A DNA stretch of 64,000 nt from Verrucomicrobiia bacterium (lineage in GTDB: Bacteria; Verrucomicrobiota; Verrucomicrobiia; Limisphaerales; UBA1100). The notes beneath the pieces are model-generated. The model searched no databases. It was not told the origin of the DNA and worked only from the letters and a program-made list of their open reading frames with translations. The DNA lies in NCBI GenBank assembly GCA_014239365.1, contig JAAZZB010000083.1, forward strand, positions 57,089 through 121,088, written 5' to 3'. Both the position numbers and the translations under genes were made by a program. Shown one piece after another: positions 8,464-17,146 of the stretch (its first letter is position 1; the number at the start of each line of letters is the position of its first letter).

Positions 8464-9762
8464 ATGGCTTGGTACAAAAAATTGCACTGGCAAATCATCC
8501 TCGGTCTCCTGCTCGGCACGCTCTATGGCGTCGCCGCCGCGAATTGGGGTTGGGGCTCGTTCACGGCGGATTGGATCGCCCCCATCGGAAAAATTTTCCT
8601 CAACCTCCTCAAGCTCATCGCGATGCCGCTCGTGCTCGCCTCGCTCGTGTGCGGCGTGGCGTCGTTGTCGGATTTCAAAAAACTTTCCCGAATGGGCGGC
8701 AAGACGATCGGCCTCTACCTCGCCACCACTGCCGTGGCGGTGACGCTCGGTTTGCTTGTCGTCAACACCATCAATCCCGGCAAAAAGTTACCGCAAGAAA
8801 CGCGGGCTCAACTTCAGGAACAATATAAATCCGACGTGGCCAAACGCAGTGAAGTGGCCGAGGAAACTAAAGCACGCGGCCCGCTCCAGCCGTTGGTGGA
8901 TATGGTGCCCAGCAATTTCCTCGAAGCCTCCGGCAACAACCGCGCGATGCTGCAAGTGGTCTTCGCCAGCTTACTCTTTGGCGCGGCACTGGTTTTGGTG
9001 GAAGAACGAAAACGAAAACCCATTTACGATGTGTTCGCCGGCCTGCAAGAGGTCGTCATCAAAGTGGTGCATCTCATTATGCTGATGGCACCCATCGGTG
9101 TCTTCGCGCTGATCGCCGATACCATCAACACGATGGCCAAGGACGACCCTTCGCAAATCATTTCGCTGCTCGGCTCGCTCGGTTGGTATTGCGCCGCCGT
9201 CGTCATCGGCCTCGCGCTGCACGCGATTATTGTTTACCTCGGTTTACTCAAACTCCTCACGCCGCTTTCCATCAAACAATTTTTCAAAGGCATCGGCCAA
9301 GCGCAACTCCTCGCCTTCTCCACCAGCAGCAGCGGCGCCACGCTGCCGGTCACGATGAAATGCGCAGAGGAAAATCTCGGCGCGTCCAAGGAAGTTTCCT
9401 CATTCGTGCTGCCGCTCGGCGCCACCATCAATATGGACGGCACCGCCCTCTACCAAGCCGTGGCCGCCGTGTTCATCGCCCAAGCCAGCGGCATCGAGCT
9501 TACGTTGGCCGCGCAAGTCACCATTGTGTTCACCGCGGTGCTCGCCTCCATCGGCACCGCCGCCGTGCCGGGCGCGGGCATCGTGATGCTCATTGTGATT
9601 CTCGAAGCCATCAATGTCCCCGGCGAAGGCATCGCCCTCATCCTCGGCGTGGACCGCATCCTTGACATGTGCCGCACGGTGGTTAACGTCACCGGAGATT
9701 CCACGGTGGCTTGCATCATCGCGTCGTCTGAAAATCAACTGGATCCCCCTCCGGTAGATTAG
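8464..9762 (+). CDS. Dicarboxylate/amino acid:cation symporter (DAACS family, GltP/GltT-like)
   Basis: 432 residues, typical for sodium- or proton-coupled glutamate/aspartate/C4-dicarboxylate importers of the inner membrane. Family signatures are clear: the serine-rich re-entrant loop 'AFSTSSSGATLPVTMKCAEE', 'LPLGATINMDGTALYQ' in TM7, the second loop region 'AAVPGAGIVML', and 'GVDRILDMCRTVVNVTGDS' in TM8, which contacts the amino-acid substrate (Asp and Arg/Asn positions present). An extended loop after TM3 ('ETRAQLQEQYKSDVAKRSE') is hydrophilic and longer than in GltPh. The Shine-Dalgarno site is weak. It is divergent from hom across 120 bases. Confidence 0.93.
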   Translation: MAWYKKLHWQIILGLLLGTLYGVAAANWGWGSFTADWIAPIGKIFLNLLKLIAMPLVLASLVCGVASLSDFKKLSRMGGKTIGLYLATTAVAVTLGLLVVNTINPGKKLPQETRAQLQEQYKSDVAKRSEVAEETKARGPLQPLVDMVPSNFLEASGNNRAMLQVVFASLLFGAALVLVEERKRKPIYDVFAGLQEVVIKVVHLIMLMAPIGVFALIADTINTMAKDDPSQIISLLGSLGWYCAAVVIGLALHAIIVYLGLLKLLTPLSIKQFFKGIGQAQLLAFSTSSSGATLPVTMKCAEENLGASKEVSSFVLPLGATINMDGTALYQAVAAVFIAQASGIELTLAAQVTIVFTAVLASIGTAAVPGAGIVMLIVILEAINVPGEGIALILGVDRILDMCRTVVNVTGDSTVACIIASSENQLDPPPVD

Positions 9763-9782
9763 TTTGCTGAAACCAACTGAAC

Positions 9783-10079
9783 ATGGCCGGCTTGAATTCC
9801 ATAGCCGGAGGTATTGGTAATTACCAAGCCTTCCGGATGATGCCGTATCGTACCTTGCGCTTTCCCGGCAGCGAGAACGCGCAGGCGATCCCCGCCGCAA
9901 TGGATCAACGCTTCGGTTACCGCCAGCCCATCGGCCCCATCGCGCAATTCCCCACCCACAGCGCCGTGCTCGGCCTACGCCCTTTCCTCGACCGCGGCCA
10001 TCCCGATCTCACCTACATCAAACACCAAGCCAACCGAGGCGTGGGACCATTCAAATCCGGTTTGGATATTTATGTGTGA
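9783..10079 (+). CDS. Doubtful small ORF in the symporter-enolase interval
   Basis: The 460 bases between the symporter and eno hold only this 98-residue ORF and a repeat. The second half ('AVLGLRPFLDRGHPDLTYIK') has C/G-rich third positions like real genes here, but I recognise no family, there is no ribosome-binding site before the ATG, and the opposite strand also has an open frame (9759-9959). It could be an unknown short protein, a decayed gene or chance. Kept at low confidence so the interval is not left unexplained. Confidence 0.25.
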   Translation: MAGLNSIAGGIGNYQAFRMMPYRTLRFPGSENAQAIPAAMDQRFGYRQPIGPIAQFPTHSAVLGLRPFLDRGHPDLTYIKHQANRGVGPFKSGLDIYV

Positions 10080-10090
10080 ATTTTTTTGAA

Positions 10091-10145
10091 CCGCCAAGAC
10101 GCCAAGAATTTTTCCAAGTAAACTTGGTGGCTTTGCGTCTTGGCG
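10091..10145. repeat. Imperfect inverted repeat of the 'CCGCCAAGACGCCAAG' type
   Basis: CCGCCAAGACGCCAAG at 10091-10106 is nearly the reverse complement of CTTTGCGTCTTGGCG at 10131-10145. Each arm contains two copies of a GCCAAG core. It lies ~80 bases before enolase. A dispersed-repeat origin is inferred; it may be transcribed as a hairpin but has no U-tract. Confidence 0.7.
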
Positions 10146-10217
10146 ATTCACCCCTTCCACCGCAATCGCCTTGACTACTTCACCCTCTGCCTCAATCATC
10201 GCGCCTCCGTTTTATAA

Positions 10218-11498
<1,281 letters not shown>

Positions 11499-11504
11499 TC
11501 TTCA

Positions 11505-11632
11505 CCACAGAGGCACGGAGAACACAGAGGAATTGGTAGGGCGGTTTCTCCGAAACCGCCGTGGCGCGCTCGGAGAGCACGCCCTACCTCTCTGTGGTAA
11601 AAAACGAGGTGGTGTGGTAAAAAACGAGGTGG
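11505..11632. repeat. Nested palindromic repeat block with a 20-bp tandem duplication
   Basis: CCACAGAG (11505-11512) and CTCTGTGG (11590-11597) form an outer inverted repeat. Inside it, arms of 26 bases (11535-11560 and 11563-11588), beginning GGTAGGGCG and ending CGCCCTACC, pair imperfectly. Immediately after comes TGTGGTAAAAAACGAGGTGG at 11593-11612, repeated exactly at 11613-11632. The block separates the convergent eno and DUF5615 genes and may serve as their shared transcription end. It resembles the palindrome at 3716-3763. Confidence 0.8.
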
Positions 11633-11645
11633 AATTTCCCTCCCG

Positions 11646-11987
11646 TCAACTCACGCCCTCGACGCTGTGTGTGTGGACGTTCAACAGCTTGTGAGTTTGA
11701 AGCAAAGTTCCAATTTTCGGCCACAGACGGGCGAGGGTTTTGTGATAATCTCGGCGGCTCATATTTCCAAATCGTAAATGGACGACCCACGGCGGCGGGG
11801 TGTGCAGAATGATTCTGCCAGAGAAATCAGCGTCTTTGGTGATGATGGCCAGTTCGTTGATTTGCGCGTGTTCCCACACTTGCGAATCGGTGGGGCTATC
11901 GCCCAGTTCTTCAATGTGGAACACAGGCAAGCCCGGCTGGAAGGTGAGCCGACGGGGGAGATTTTCGTCGAGGAGGTAGCCCTTCAT
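11646..11987 (-). CDS. DUF5615 PIN-like protein (probable toxin)
   Basis: 113 residues. The opening 'MKGYLLDENLPRRLTF' with Asp-Glu-Asn, and 'AIITKDADFSGR' with a central Asp pair, match the PIN-like DUF5615/Mut7-C-type nuclease fold. Acidic residues D7, E8 and the 'TKDADF' aspartates are the likely metal site. PIN-type toxins cleave RNA; that activity is inferred. The start overlaps the upstream DUF433 gene by four bases (ATGA), the order antitoxin then toxin common in type II modules. Confidence 0.75.
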   Translation of the reverse strand: MKGYLLDENLPRRLTFQPGLPVFHIEELGDSPTDSQVWEHAQINELAIITKDADFSGRIILHTPPPWVVHLRFGNMSRRDYHKTLARLWPKIGTLLQTHKLLNVHTHSVEGVS

Positions 11988-12208
11988 TTTACGGGCACGG
12001 TGGAGAATTGATTCCCCATCACCCGCGAGGCGTAATCAATACACGCCTGCACGTCTTCCGGCTTGAGCGTCGGGTACTCTTCCAGCACGGCTTCGGTTGA
12101 ATCGCCCGCGGCAAGAAATTCCAGCACGCTCTGCACGGTGATTCGCGTGCCCCGCACAACGGGCTTTCCGTTGCACACATCGGGGTTGATTGTGATTCGC
12201 TCTGACAT
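11984..12208 (-). CDS. DUF433 protein (probable antitoxin of the DUF5615 partner)
   Basis: 74 residues with the DUF433 pattern: 'ITINPDVCNGKPVVRGTRIT', 'VLEFLAAGDSTEAVLEEYP' and 'LKPEDVQACIDYAS'. The family is a small winged-helix-like fold, the same as VapB45-type antitoxins. The gene directly precedes and overlaps the PIN-like gene. Autorepression of the pair is expected for this kind of module but no operator is visible. Confidence 0.8.
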   Translation of the reverse strand: MSERITINPDVCNGKPVVRGTRITVQSVLEFLAAGDSTEAVLEEYPTLKPEDVQACIDYASRVMGNQFSTVPVK

Positions 12209-12255
12209 GCTGTTAACCTAGCACAAATGCGCGCGGGAACCAAGTGGATTGACCC

Positions 12256-12585
12256 TCACGCGCACTTGACGCACATCACTACGTCGGGGGAAATTTCGAG
12301 CCGTTCTTCGGCGATGGGTTGTTTGCAACGGCCGCAGAGGCCGTAGCGGTTTTGATCCATTCGCTTGAGGGCATTGGCGATGCGTTGGAGTTGTTGCTCT
12401 TGGCGACGGCGCAGTTCGAGGGCCATTTGCTGGTTTTGCATAGCGTCCATCCGCGAGAGGCGGCCGATGGCGGTGTCCAGCTCCACCACGCCGGAGGCAT
12501 CCTTGCTGACAGCGAGGTCGGACTGGATTTCTTTTTCCAACGCGAGTAGGCGTTCGCGGAAATGAGCTTGGCGTTCGGGCGTCAT
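12256..12585 (-). CDS. DksA/TraR-type C4 zinc-finger protein
   Basis: 109 residues. The N-terminal two thirds form a helical hairpin ('LLALEKEIQSDLAV', 'MALELRRRQEQQLQRIANAL'), and the end holds 'YGLCGRCKQPI' and 'VMCVKCA', giving a CxxC...CxxC zinc site. The family binds the RNA polymerase secondary channel and alters promoter choice (DksA) or works in plasmid transfer (TraR). The protein is shorter than DksA (151 residues) and lacks a clear DxxDA tip motif; 'ELDTAIGRLSRMDAMQ' is the nearest match. A regulator of transcription initiation is likely, target unknown. Confidence 0.8.
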   Translation of the reverse strand: MTPERQAHFRERLLALEKEIQSDLAVSKDASGVVELDTAIGRLSRMDAMQNQQMALELRRRQEQQLQRIANALKRMDQNRYGLCGRCKQPIAEERLEISPDVVMCVKCA

Positions 12586-12591
12586 TGTTTT

Positions 12592-12645
12592 GACACGGAT
12601 GACACGGATTTACACCGATGGTTTTGAATCCGTGAAAATCCGTGT
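12592..12645. repeat. 'ACACGGAT' inverted repeat, copy 1
   Basis: GACACGGATGACACGGATT near 12592 faces ATCCGTGAAAATCCGTGT ending near 12645, an imperfect hairpin. The same family occurs at 24016-24067. It lies between the methyltransferase and zinc-finger genes, both on the minus strand. Confidence 0.7.
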
Positions 12646-12647
12646 AA

Positions 12648-13409
12648 TCAGTGTCTCACTTTTTCAAAAAACACCACGTGCTGCCACGGAAGTTTTTTAT
12701 AGGTCCCGATGTGCTTGAGCGGGAAGAGGGCGGCTTCTTTTTTGACCTGCGCCTCGGTCATTTTGTGGAGGCGTTTGATGGGCACTTTGGGGTCTTCGCC
12801 GCGGTATTCAACGAAGGCGATGCGGCCACCCACCTTGAGGCCCTTCACGATGCCGGCCATCATTTCGTAGGGATGGGAAAATTCGTGGTACACGTCGACC
12901 ATGATCACGAGGTCCATGGAATTGGGCGGCAGCTTGGGATCGCTGATCGTGCCGAGCACGCCTTTGACATTTGCAATGCCGGCGGCTTTCATTTTCTTGG
13001 TGAGGAGGGCGAGCATCTCGGGTTGGATATCCACGCCGTGCACGGCACCTTTGGGGCCGATGACTTTGGCCATGTGGCGGGCGATGTAGCCGGTGCCCAC
13101 GCCGATATCAGCCACTTGATCGCCGGGCTGCAGCTTGAGGCTGCGGATCATCTCGGCGGTGTGTTCCTCGCGCTCGCGCTCGGGGCGCTCGAGCCAACGC
13201 GCGGCTTGATGCCCCATCACGTGGGAGATTTGCCGGCCCAAATAAAACTTGCCGATGCCTTCGACGTTGGGCTTGAGCAACTGTTGATACAGCGCATCGG
13301 TGCCGGGCAAGGTAACCGGCCCAAATGGCGCGGGCGCAGGAGGATCATCCTGCGCCACAACTGCCCCGGCGAGGCCGGTGATTAGGATTAATAATTTATA
13401 AGTCTTCAT
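12648..13409 (-). CDS. Exported class I SAM-dependent methyltransferase
   Basis: 253 residues from the ATG at 13409 (MKTYKLLILITGLAGAVVAQ), which gives a clean signal peptide; the ORF's GTG at 13421 is only four codons earlier. The SAM-binding motif I is 'VADIGVGTGYIARHMA', followed by 'GVDIQPEMLALL' (motif II acidic residue) and 'MDLVIMVDVYHEFSHPY' (motif IV region). The family is UbiE/Methyltransf_11-like; exported members of this kind are common in Planctomycetes and Verrucomicrobia but their substrates are unknown. It overlaps the end of the upstream 99-residue gene by 14 bases and is probably co-transcribed with it. Confidence 0.85.
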   Translation of the reverse strand: MKTYKLLILITGLAGAVVAQDDPPAPAPFGPVTLPGTDALYQQLLKPNVEGIGKFYLGRQISHVMGHQAARWLERPEREREEHTAEMIRSLKLQPGDQVADIGVGTGYIARHMAKVIGPKGAVHGVDIQPEMLALLTKKMKAAGIANVKGVLGTISDPKLPPNSMDLVIMVDVYHEFSHPYEMMAGIVKGLKVGGRIAFVEYRGEDPKVPIKRLHKMTEAQVKKEAALFPLKHIGTYKKLPWQHVVFFEKVRH

Positions 13410-13695
13410 CTTGAAACTCACCCAACTGACGGGTGAACGTGTAATGGTACGGGTACATCACGAGGTTGCGCTTGGCTTCCTCCTGCCCGCCCGCGGGAAT
13501 CGTGAATGGCAGCGACACCACATAAAACGCGCTGCCCGCTACAAGCGCGCACAGGCCCAACGGCCGACAGATCACCACGTCGGCCACAATCGCGGGCACG
13601 GACTTGCCGGAACCCGCCGGATTTGCATTTGCTTTTTCAGTCAGCAGAAATATTGCCGCCAACCCCACCACTAGGTATTTGCTAATTTTATTCAT
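13396..13695 (-). CDS. Small exported/membrane protein of unknown function
   Basis: 99 residues from the ATG at 13695, chosen because a strong Shine-Dalgarno AAGGAGG lies six bases upstream; the ORF track's start at 14175 would run through the divergent DUF4870 gene. The N-terminus 'MNKISKYLVVGLAAIFLLTE' is a signal or anchor, and 'LCALVAGSAFYVVSLPFTIP' is a second hydrophobic segment. The C-terminus 'LVMYPYHYTFTRQLGEF' resembles short exported proteins seen in proteobacteria that are often mislabelled as transporters. Followed by the methyltransferase with a 14-base overlap. Confidence 0.75.
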   Translation of the reverse strand: MNKISKYLVVGLAAIFLLTEKANANPAGSGKSVPAIVADVVICRPLGLCALVAGSAFYVVSLPFTIPAGGQEEAKRNLVMYPYHYTFTRQLGEFQDEDL

Positions 13696-13749
13696 ATCAA
13701 ACCTCCTTGGAGTTTTGATACGCTTTTTATCAGAAAAGTCAACCACACG

Positions 13750-14178
13750 TTGCCCACCGGCGCGGTTGCGCTTGCCTTCAGCACGGCGCGCGGCTACACC
13801 TGCGCGGTGGAACAAACCGAACAACAAGGCCGAACGGGTGAGGTGCTCTGCCACTTGTCGCCGTTGGTGTTGGTGGTGGGCATTCCATTGGCGAACGTCA
13901 TCGGGCCGCTCATCATTTGGTTCATCCGCAAGGAAGCTTCGCGAAGTGTGGACCGCCACGGCCGCGCGGCATTGAATTTTCAAATCTCGATGACGGTTTA
14001 TTTCGTGGCGCTGTTCATCCTCACCCAAATCCCCCTCGGCCCGGTGACGACGCTGGGCCACATTGGCCTGCGCGCTTGGACGTATCTGAACCTCATCCTC
14101 ATCCTGCGCGCCACCTACCAAGCCACCAAAGGCGAGCTGGCGGTGTACCCCCTTTCCATTCGCTTTCTGCCGCAATAA
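13750..14178 (+). CDS. DUF4870 membrane protein
   Basis: Up to 142 residues. The core 'CHLSPLVLVVGIPLANVIGP' followed by 'LIIWFIRKEASRSVDRHGR' and 'AALNFQISMTVYF' is the DUF4870 pattern: three to four membrane helices with a conserved short loop. The true start is uncertain: the ORF begins at a TTG (13750), while a GTG at 13807 (VEQTEQQGRTGEV) would give 123 residues and begin nearer the conserved core. Neither has a good ribosome-binding site. Divergent from the 99-residue gene. Function of the family is unknown. Confidence 0.8.
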   Translation: MPTGAVALAFSTARGYTCAVEQTEQQGRTGEVLCHLSPLVLVVGIPLANVIGPLIIWFIRKEASRSVDRHGRAALNFQISMTVYFVALFILTQIPLGPVTTLGHIGLRAWTYLNLILILRATYQATKGELAVYPLSIRFLPQ

Positions 14179-14226
14179 CGCCGCGCAATGCTTGCGCGAG
14201 CGGGGCGATGTCGATAGCGTTGCCCC

Positions 14227-15033
14227 ATGTCAACACCCACATTAAAAACACTCCCCGCGTGCGTGGCTCTGCTGGTCGCGCCGTTTTTCAACCCATCCTT
14301 GGTTGCTCTGGAACCCGCCCCGCCGGATATGGAAAAGCCCGGCGAACATCACCAACATCTAAAAATGATGGCCGGCACTTGGGATGTGAAATTGAAAATG
14401 CACCACGCCCCCGGCCAAGTGATGAATGGCACCGGCGTTGAAATTGCCAAAATGCAACCCGGCGGGTTTTGGCTCATCAGCAATTTCACCGGCACCTTCG
14501 CCGGCATGAAATTCAGCGGCCACGGCGTGTTCGGCTACGACGCACACAAAAAACGCTACACCGGCGTTTGGACCGATTCGGTCGCTAGCGTAATGCTCAT
14601 CTCCGAAGGCCAATGCGAAAAGAACGGCCGCCTCAACACGATGATTGGCAAAGCCTACGACCCCATGAAAAAGCGCGTGGTCACCTACCTGCAAGTCACA
14701 GAAATCAAAGACGCCGACACCAAGATTTTCAAAATGTACGACACCTCCGGCAAACGCAAAGTCTTGATGATGGATGCCGTCTACAAACGGCGCGTGGAAA
14801 AAATTATTAAGGACGCCAAAGCCCCGGCGAAGTTTACCCACACCATCGTCGGCCTTGGCGGCGTACACTATTACCTCGGCGGCCCGCAGCAAGCGCGCCC
14901 GCCGGAAGGCAAATTCAAACCCGGCACGCGCGTGAAGTTGGTGCGAAAAAACGGCAGCTATTCCGTCATCCAAAGCGAAACCGGCATCACCGCCCACGTC
15001 GCCACCGCCGCGCTAAAGCCAATTGGCAAATGA
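14227..15033 (+). CDS. Exported DUF1579 protein with C-terminal SH3-like segment
   Basis: 268 residues with a hydrophobic leader ('LPACVALLVAPFFNPSLVAL'). Residues ~40-175 match DUF1579, a lipocalin-like beta barrel: 'HHQHLKMMAGTWDVKLKM', 'WLISNFTGTFAGMKFSGHGV', 'YDAHKKRYTGVWTDS'. Residues ~225-265 ('FKPGTRVKLVRKNGSYSVIQ', 'ITAHVATAALKPIGK') look like a small SH3-type barrel. Ligand and role are unknown. A palindromic repeat block follows the stop. Confidence 0.75.
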   Translation: MSTPTLKTLPACVALLVAPFFNPSLVALEPAPPDMEKPGEHHQHLKMMAGTWDVKLKMHHAPGQVMNGTGVEIAKMQPGGFWLISNFTGTFAGMKFSGHGVFGYDAHKKRYTGVWTDSVASVMLISEGQCEKNGRLNTMIGKAYDPMKKRVVTYLQVTEIKDADTKIFKMYDTSGKRKVLMMDAVYKRRVEKIIKDAKAPAKFTHTIVGLGGVHYYLGGPQQARPPEGKFKPGTRVKLVRKNGSYSVIQSETGITAHVATAALKPIGK

Positions 15034-15039
15034 GATTAT

Positions 15040-15117
15040 TTGCCTGAAAGGCAATACCATTTTAGCCGGGGCAACGCCCCCGGAAAACCGCCCCGTACAA
15101 TTGTACCCTGAAGGGGC
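15040..15117. repeat. Cluster of short palindromes (dispersed-repeat type)
   Basis: Four palindromes follow one another: TTGCCTGAAAGGCAA (15040-15054), CCGGGGCAACGCCCCCGG (15066-15083), the perfect 12-mer GTACAATTGTAC (15095-15106), and CCCTGAAGGGG (15106-15116). The combination resembles mobile palindromic elements dispersed through many genomes. It lies between the DUF1579 gene and the Gfo/Idh/MocA gene and could terminate transcription. Confidence 0.7.
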
Positions 15118-15180
15118 ACTCCAATTCCACTCCATCGAATAAAATCGCCAACCGTCATTCGTAAATTGTAAATTCCGCCG

Positions 15181-16305
15181 ATGCGAGTTGGAATTATTGG
15201 TGGCGGCCTGATGGGGCGCGAAGCGGCGTCTTGTTTCGGGCGGTGGTTTGCGCTGCAGAATTTTCCAGTGCGCGCGGAACTCACCGCCGTGTGCGATCTG
15301 CGCGAGGACTTGCTCGAATGGTTCGGCCAAGTGCCCACCGTGCAGCTGCGCACCAAAGACCACGCCGAACTGCTCGCCAGCGATCAAGTCGATGCCGTTT
15401 ACGTCGCCGTGCCGCATCATTTGCACGAGCCACTTTACTGTGATGTGCTCGCCGCTGGAAAAGATTTGCTCGCCGAAAAACCTTTCGGCATCGACCTCGC
15501 CGCCGCCCGCCGCATTCGCGATGCGGCAAATGCCTCCGGCCGCTTCGTGCGCTGCAGTTCAGAATTCCCATTCGCCCCCGGCGCGCAGCGCGCTATTGAA
15601 TACGTGCAATCCGGCGCGCTCGGTCGCGTGCTGGAAATCCATTCAGGGTTTTTGCACAGCAGCGATCTCGACCCCGCCAAACTCGCCAACTGGAAACGCC
15701 ACTCCAAAACCTGCGGCGAAATCGGCGTCATGGGCGACCTCGGAATGCACACCGTGCACATCCCCTTCCGCCTCGGCTGGAAACCCAAGCGCGTCTTTGC
15801 CCAACTCCAAAAAGGTTTCCCCCAACGCCCCGATGGCCAAGGCGGCACCACCGAATGCGACACGTGGGACAACGCCACCCTCAACTGCGATGTGGACTTC
15901 GACGGCAATGATGGCCAAACCGTCCCGATGCGGCTCCAACAAAAACGCCTCGCCCCCGGCCAAACCAACTCGTGGCATTTTGAAGCCATCGGCACCGAAG
16001 GCGGCGTGCGCTACAACACTCGCGACGCCAACACCATTCACATTTACGAAAAAGAAAAAGACGGCTGGACCCGCATCGACCTCGGCCACGCGATGGCCTT
16101 CCCCGTCATCACCGGCGGAATTTTCGAAGCCGGCTTCCCCGACCTCAACCTCCAAATGTGGGCCGCCTTTGCATCTGAACGCGCCGGAGAATTGGGCAAC
16201 CACTTCGGCTGCGCCACCCCCGACGAAGCCATCCAAAGCCACGAACTCTGGGAAGCCGCGCTGAAGTCACACGCGGAGCAATCGGTGGTCGAGTTAGGAA
16301 TTTAG
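15181..16305 (+). CDS. Gfo/Idh/MocA-family NAD(P)-dependent oxidoreductase
   Basis: 374 residues. The Rossmann start is 'MRVGIIGGGLMGREAASCFG'; 'VDAVYVAVPHHLHEPLYCDV' and 'GKDLLAEKPFGIDLAAA' carry the family EKP motif. The C-terminal half ('CGEIGVMGDLGMHTVHIPFR') has the Gly/Asp-His region expected in the active site. The family oxidises or epimerises sugars and cyclitols; the large Verrucomicrobia expansion is tied to polysaccharide breakdown. There is no signal peptide, so it is cytoplasmic. Substrate unknown. Confidence 0.9.
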   Translation: MRVGIIGGGLMGREAASCFGRWFALQNFPVRAELTAVCDLREDLLEWFGQVPTVQLRTKDHAELLASDQVDAVYVAVPHHLHEPLYCDVLAAGKDLLAEKPFGIDLAAARRIRDAANASGRFVRCSSEFPFAPGAQRAIEYVQSGALGRVLEIHSGFLHSSDLDPAKLANWKRHSKTCGEIGVMGDLGMHTVHIPFRLGWKPKRVFAQLQKGFPQRPDGQGGTTECDTWDNATLNCDVDFDGNDGQTVPMRLQQKRLAPGQTNSWHFEAIGTEGGVRYNTRDANTIHIYEKEKDGWTRIDLGHAMAFPVITGGIFEAGFPDLNLQMWAAFASERAGELGNHFGCATPDEAIQSHELWEAALKSHAEQSVVELGI

Positions 16306-16396
16306 CCGCCCCGCTTGACAACGAGCACTTTACCCCTCATATTGTGCGTGGAGGCTGGCCACTGCGTAGCGGGGGTCGGCCATTTTTCTGCAAACT

Positions 16397-17146
16397 TCAC
16401 TTGGGCAAAACCACCAACCCAAACCCCTCGTAATTCCCGTCCCGATCTTTCCGCATTTTTGATTCCACAATACGCCAATCCTCCTTATCCGGTTTGCCCA
16501 ACATATGCCTGCCAATGGGTGAAACCACCAAGTCCGCCAACTGAAGTCCCGCGAGATTAGCATGCTTGTCACGAAGGTTGAGACCCGTCACGCGCTTTTC
16601 AAGATCGCTCGCTGCTAAGAACCGTGTGCCTTTTATTTTCAGATTCAACCAAGCCACCTCCAGTTGACGATCCAGCAAAGAGCCCCGTTTTTCTGCCACA
16701 ATGACACCACCGGATTCCACATCGCCGATCGCCCTGCAAAATCGCTCAGCTAAAATTTCCAAACTCAACAAATATGGATCCAGAGCTGCCGATTGATAAC
16801 GCGCCAAGTGAGCATCTTTCCGAATCACACACGCCACCACTTGAAACTTCAGGGAAGAAATCAGTTCATTAAGTTTCCCATAAAACTCTTCCCGAAAGCC
16901 GGATTCCTTCAGCCGCTCGAACCCGTTCCGATTGCGCGTGATATCCGCTGTATGAAGTACAATTTCATCGTTGCCAAATAGCCCGCGCTTGAATGCTGCC
17001 ATCTGCTGAGTCATAGCGTTATCGGCGTAATCACGATCAACGATGATTCCACCTAAAACAAAAAGAGGATATTTCGGATCAATCAACAAAAGATTATGAT
17101 CACCGGACTCATCAAGAAATAGTGCCTTCATAGCCAACAGAATCAC
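16397..17146 (-). CDS. DUF3800 protein
   Basis: 249 residues from the GTG at 17146, or 244 from the ATG at 17131 (MKALFLDESGDHNLLL). The GTG overlaps the upstream gene's TGA (GTGA), which favours coupled translation, but the ATG sits right before the conserved 'FLDESG' motif. 'FVLGGIIVD', 'EIVLHTADITRN' and the late 'GLQLADLVVSPIGRHM' also match DUF3800, a predicted RNase H-like fold with acidic residues. Family members are scattered and often lie near phage or defence genes; nothing else here indicates that. Function unknown. Confidence 0.8.
   Translation of the reverse strand: MILLAMKALFLDESGDHNLLLIDPKYPLFVLGGIIVDRDYADNAMTQQMAAFKRGLFGNDEIVLHTADITRNRNGFERLKESGFREEFYGKLNELISSLKFQVVACVIRKDAHLARYQSAALDPYLLSLEILAERFCRAIGDVESGGVIVAEKRGSLLDRQLEVAWLNLKIKGTRFLAASDLEKRVTGLNLRDKHANLAGLQLADLVVSPIGRHMLGKPDKEDWRIVESKMRKDRDGNYEGFGLVVLPK

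Noticed and set aside
9759-9959. Minus-strand 66-residue ORF in the symporter-eno gap
   Set aside because: No family, no ribosome-binding site, and it overlaps an equally unconvincing plus-strand ORF.
13396-14175. 259-residue minus ORF including the 99-residue exported protein
   Set aside because: The long form runs antisense through DUF4870; the strong AAGGAGG and signal peptide mark the true start at 13695.
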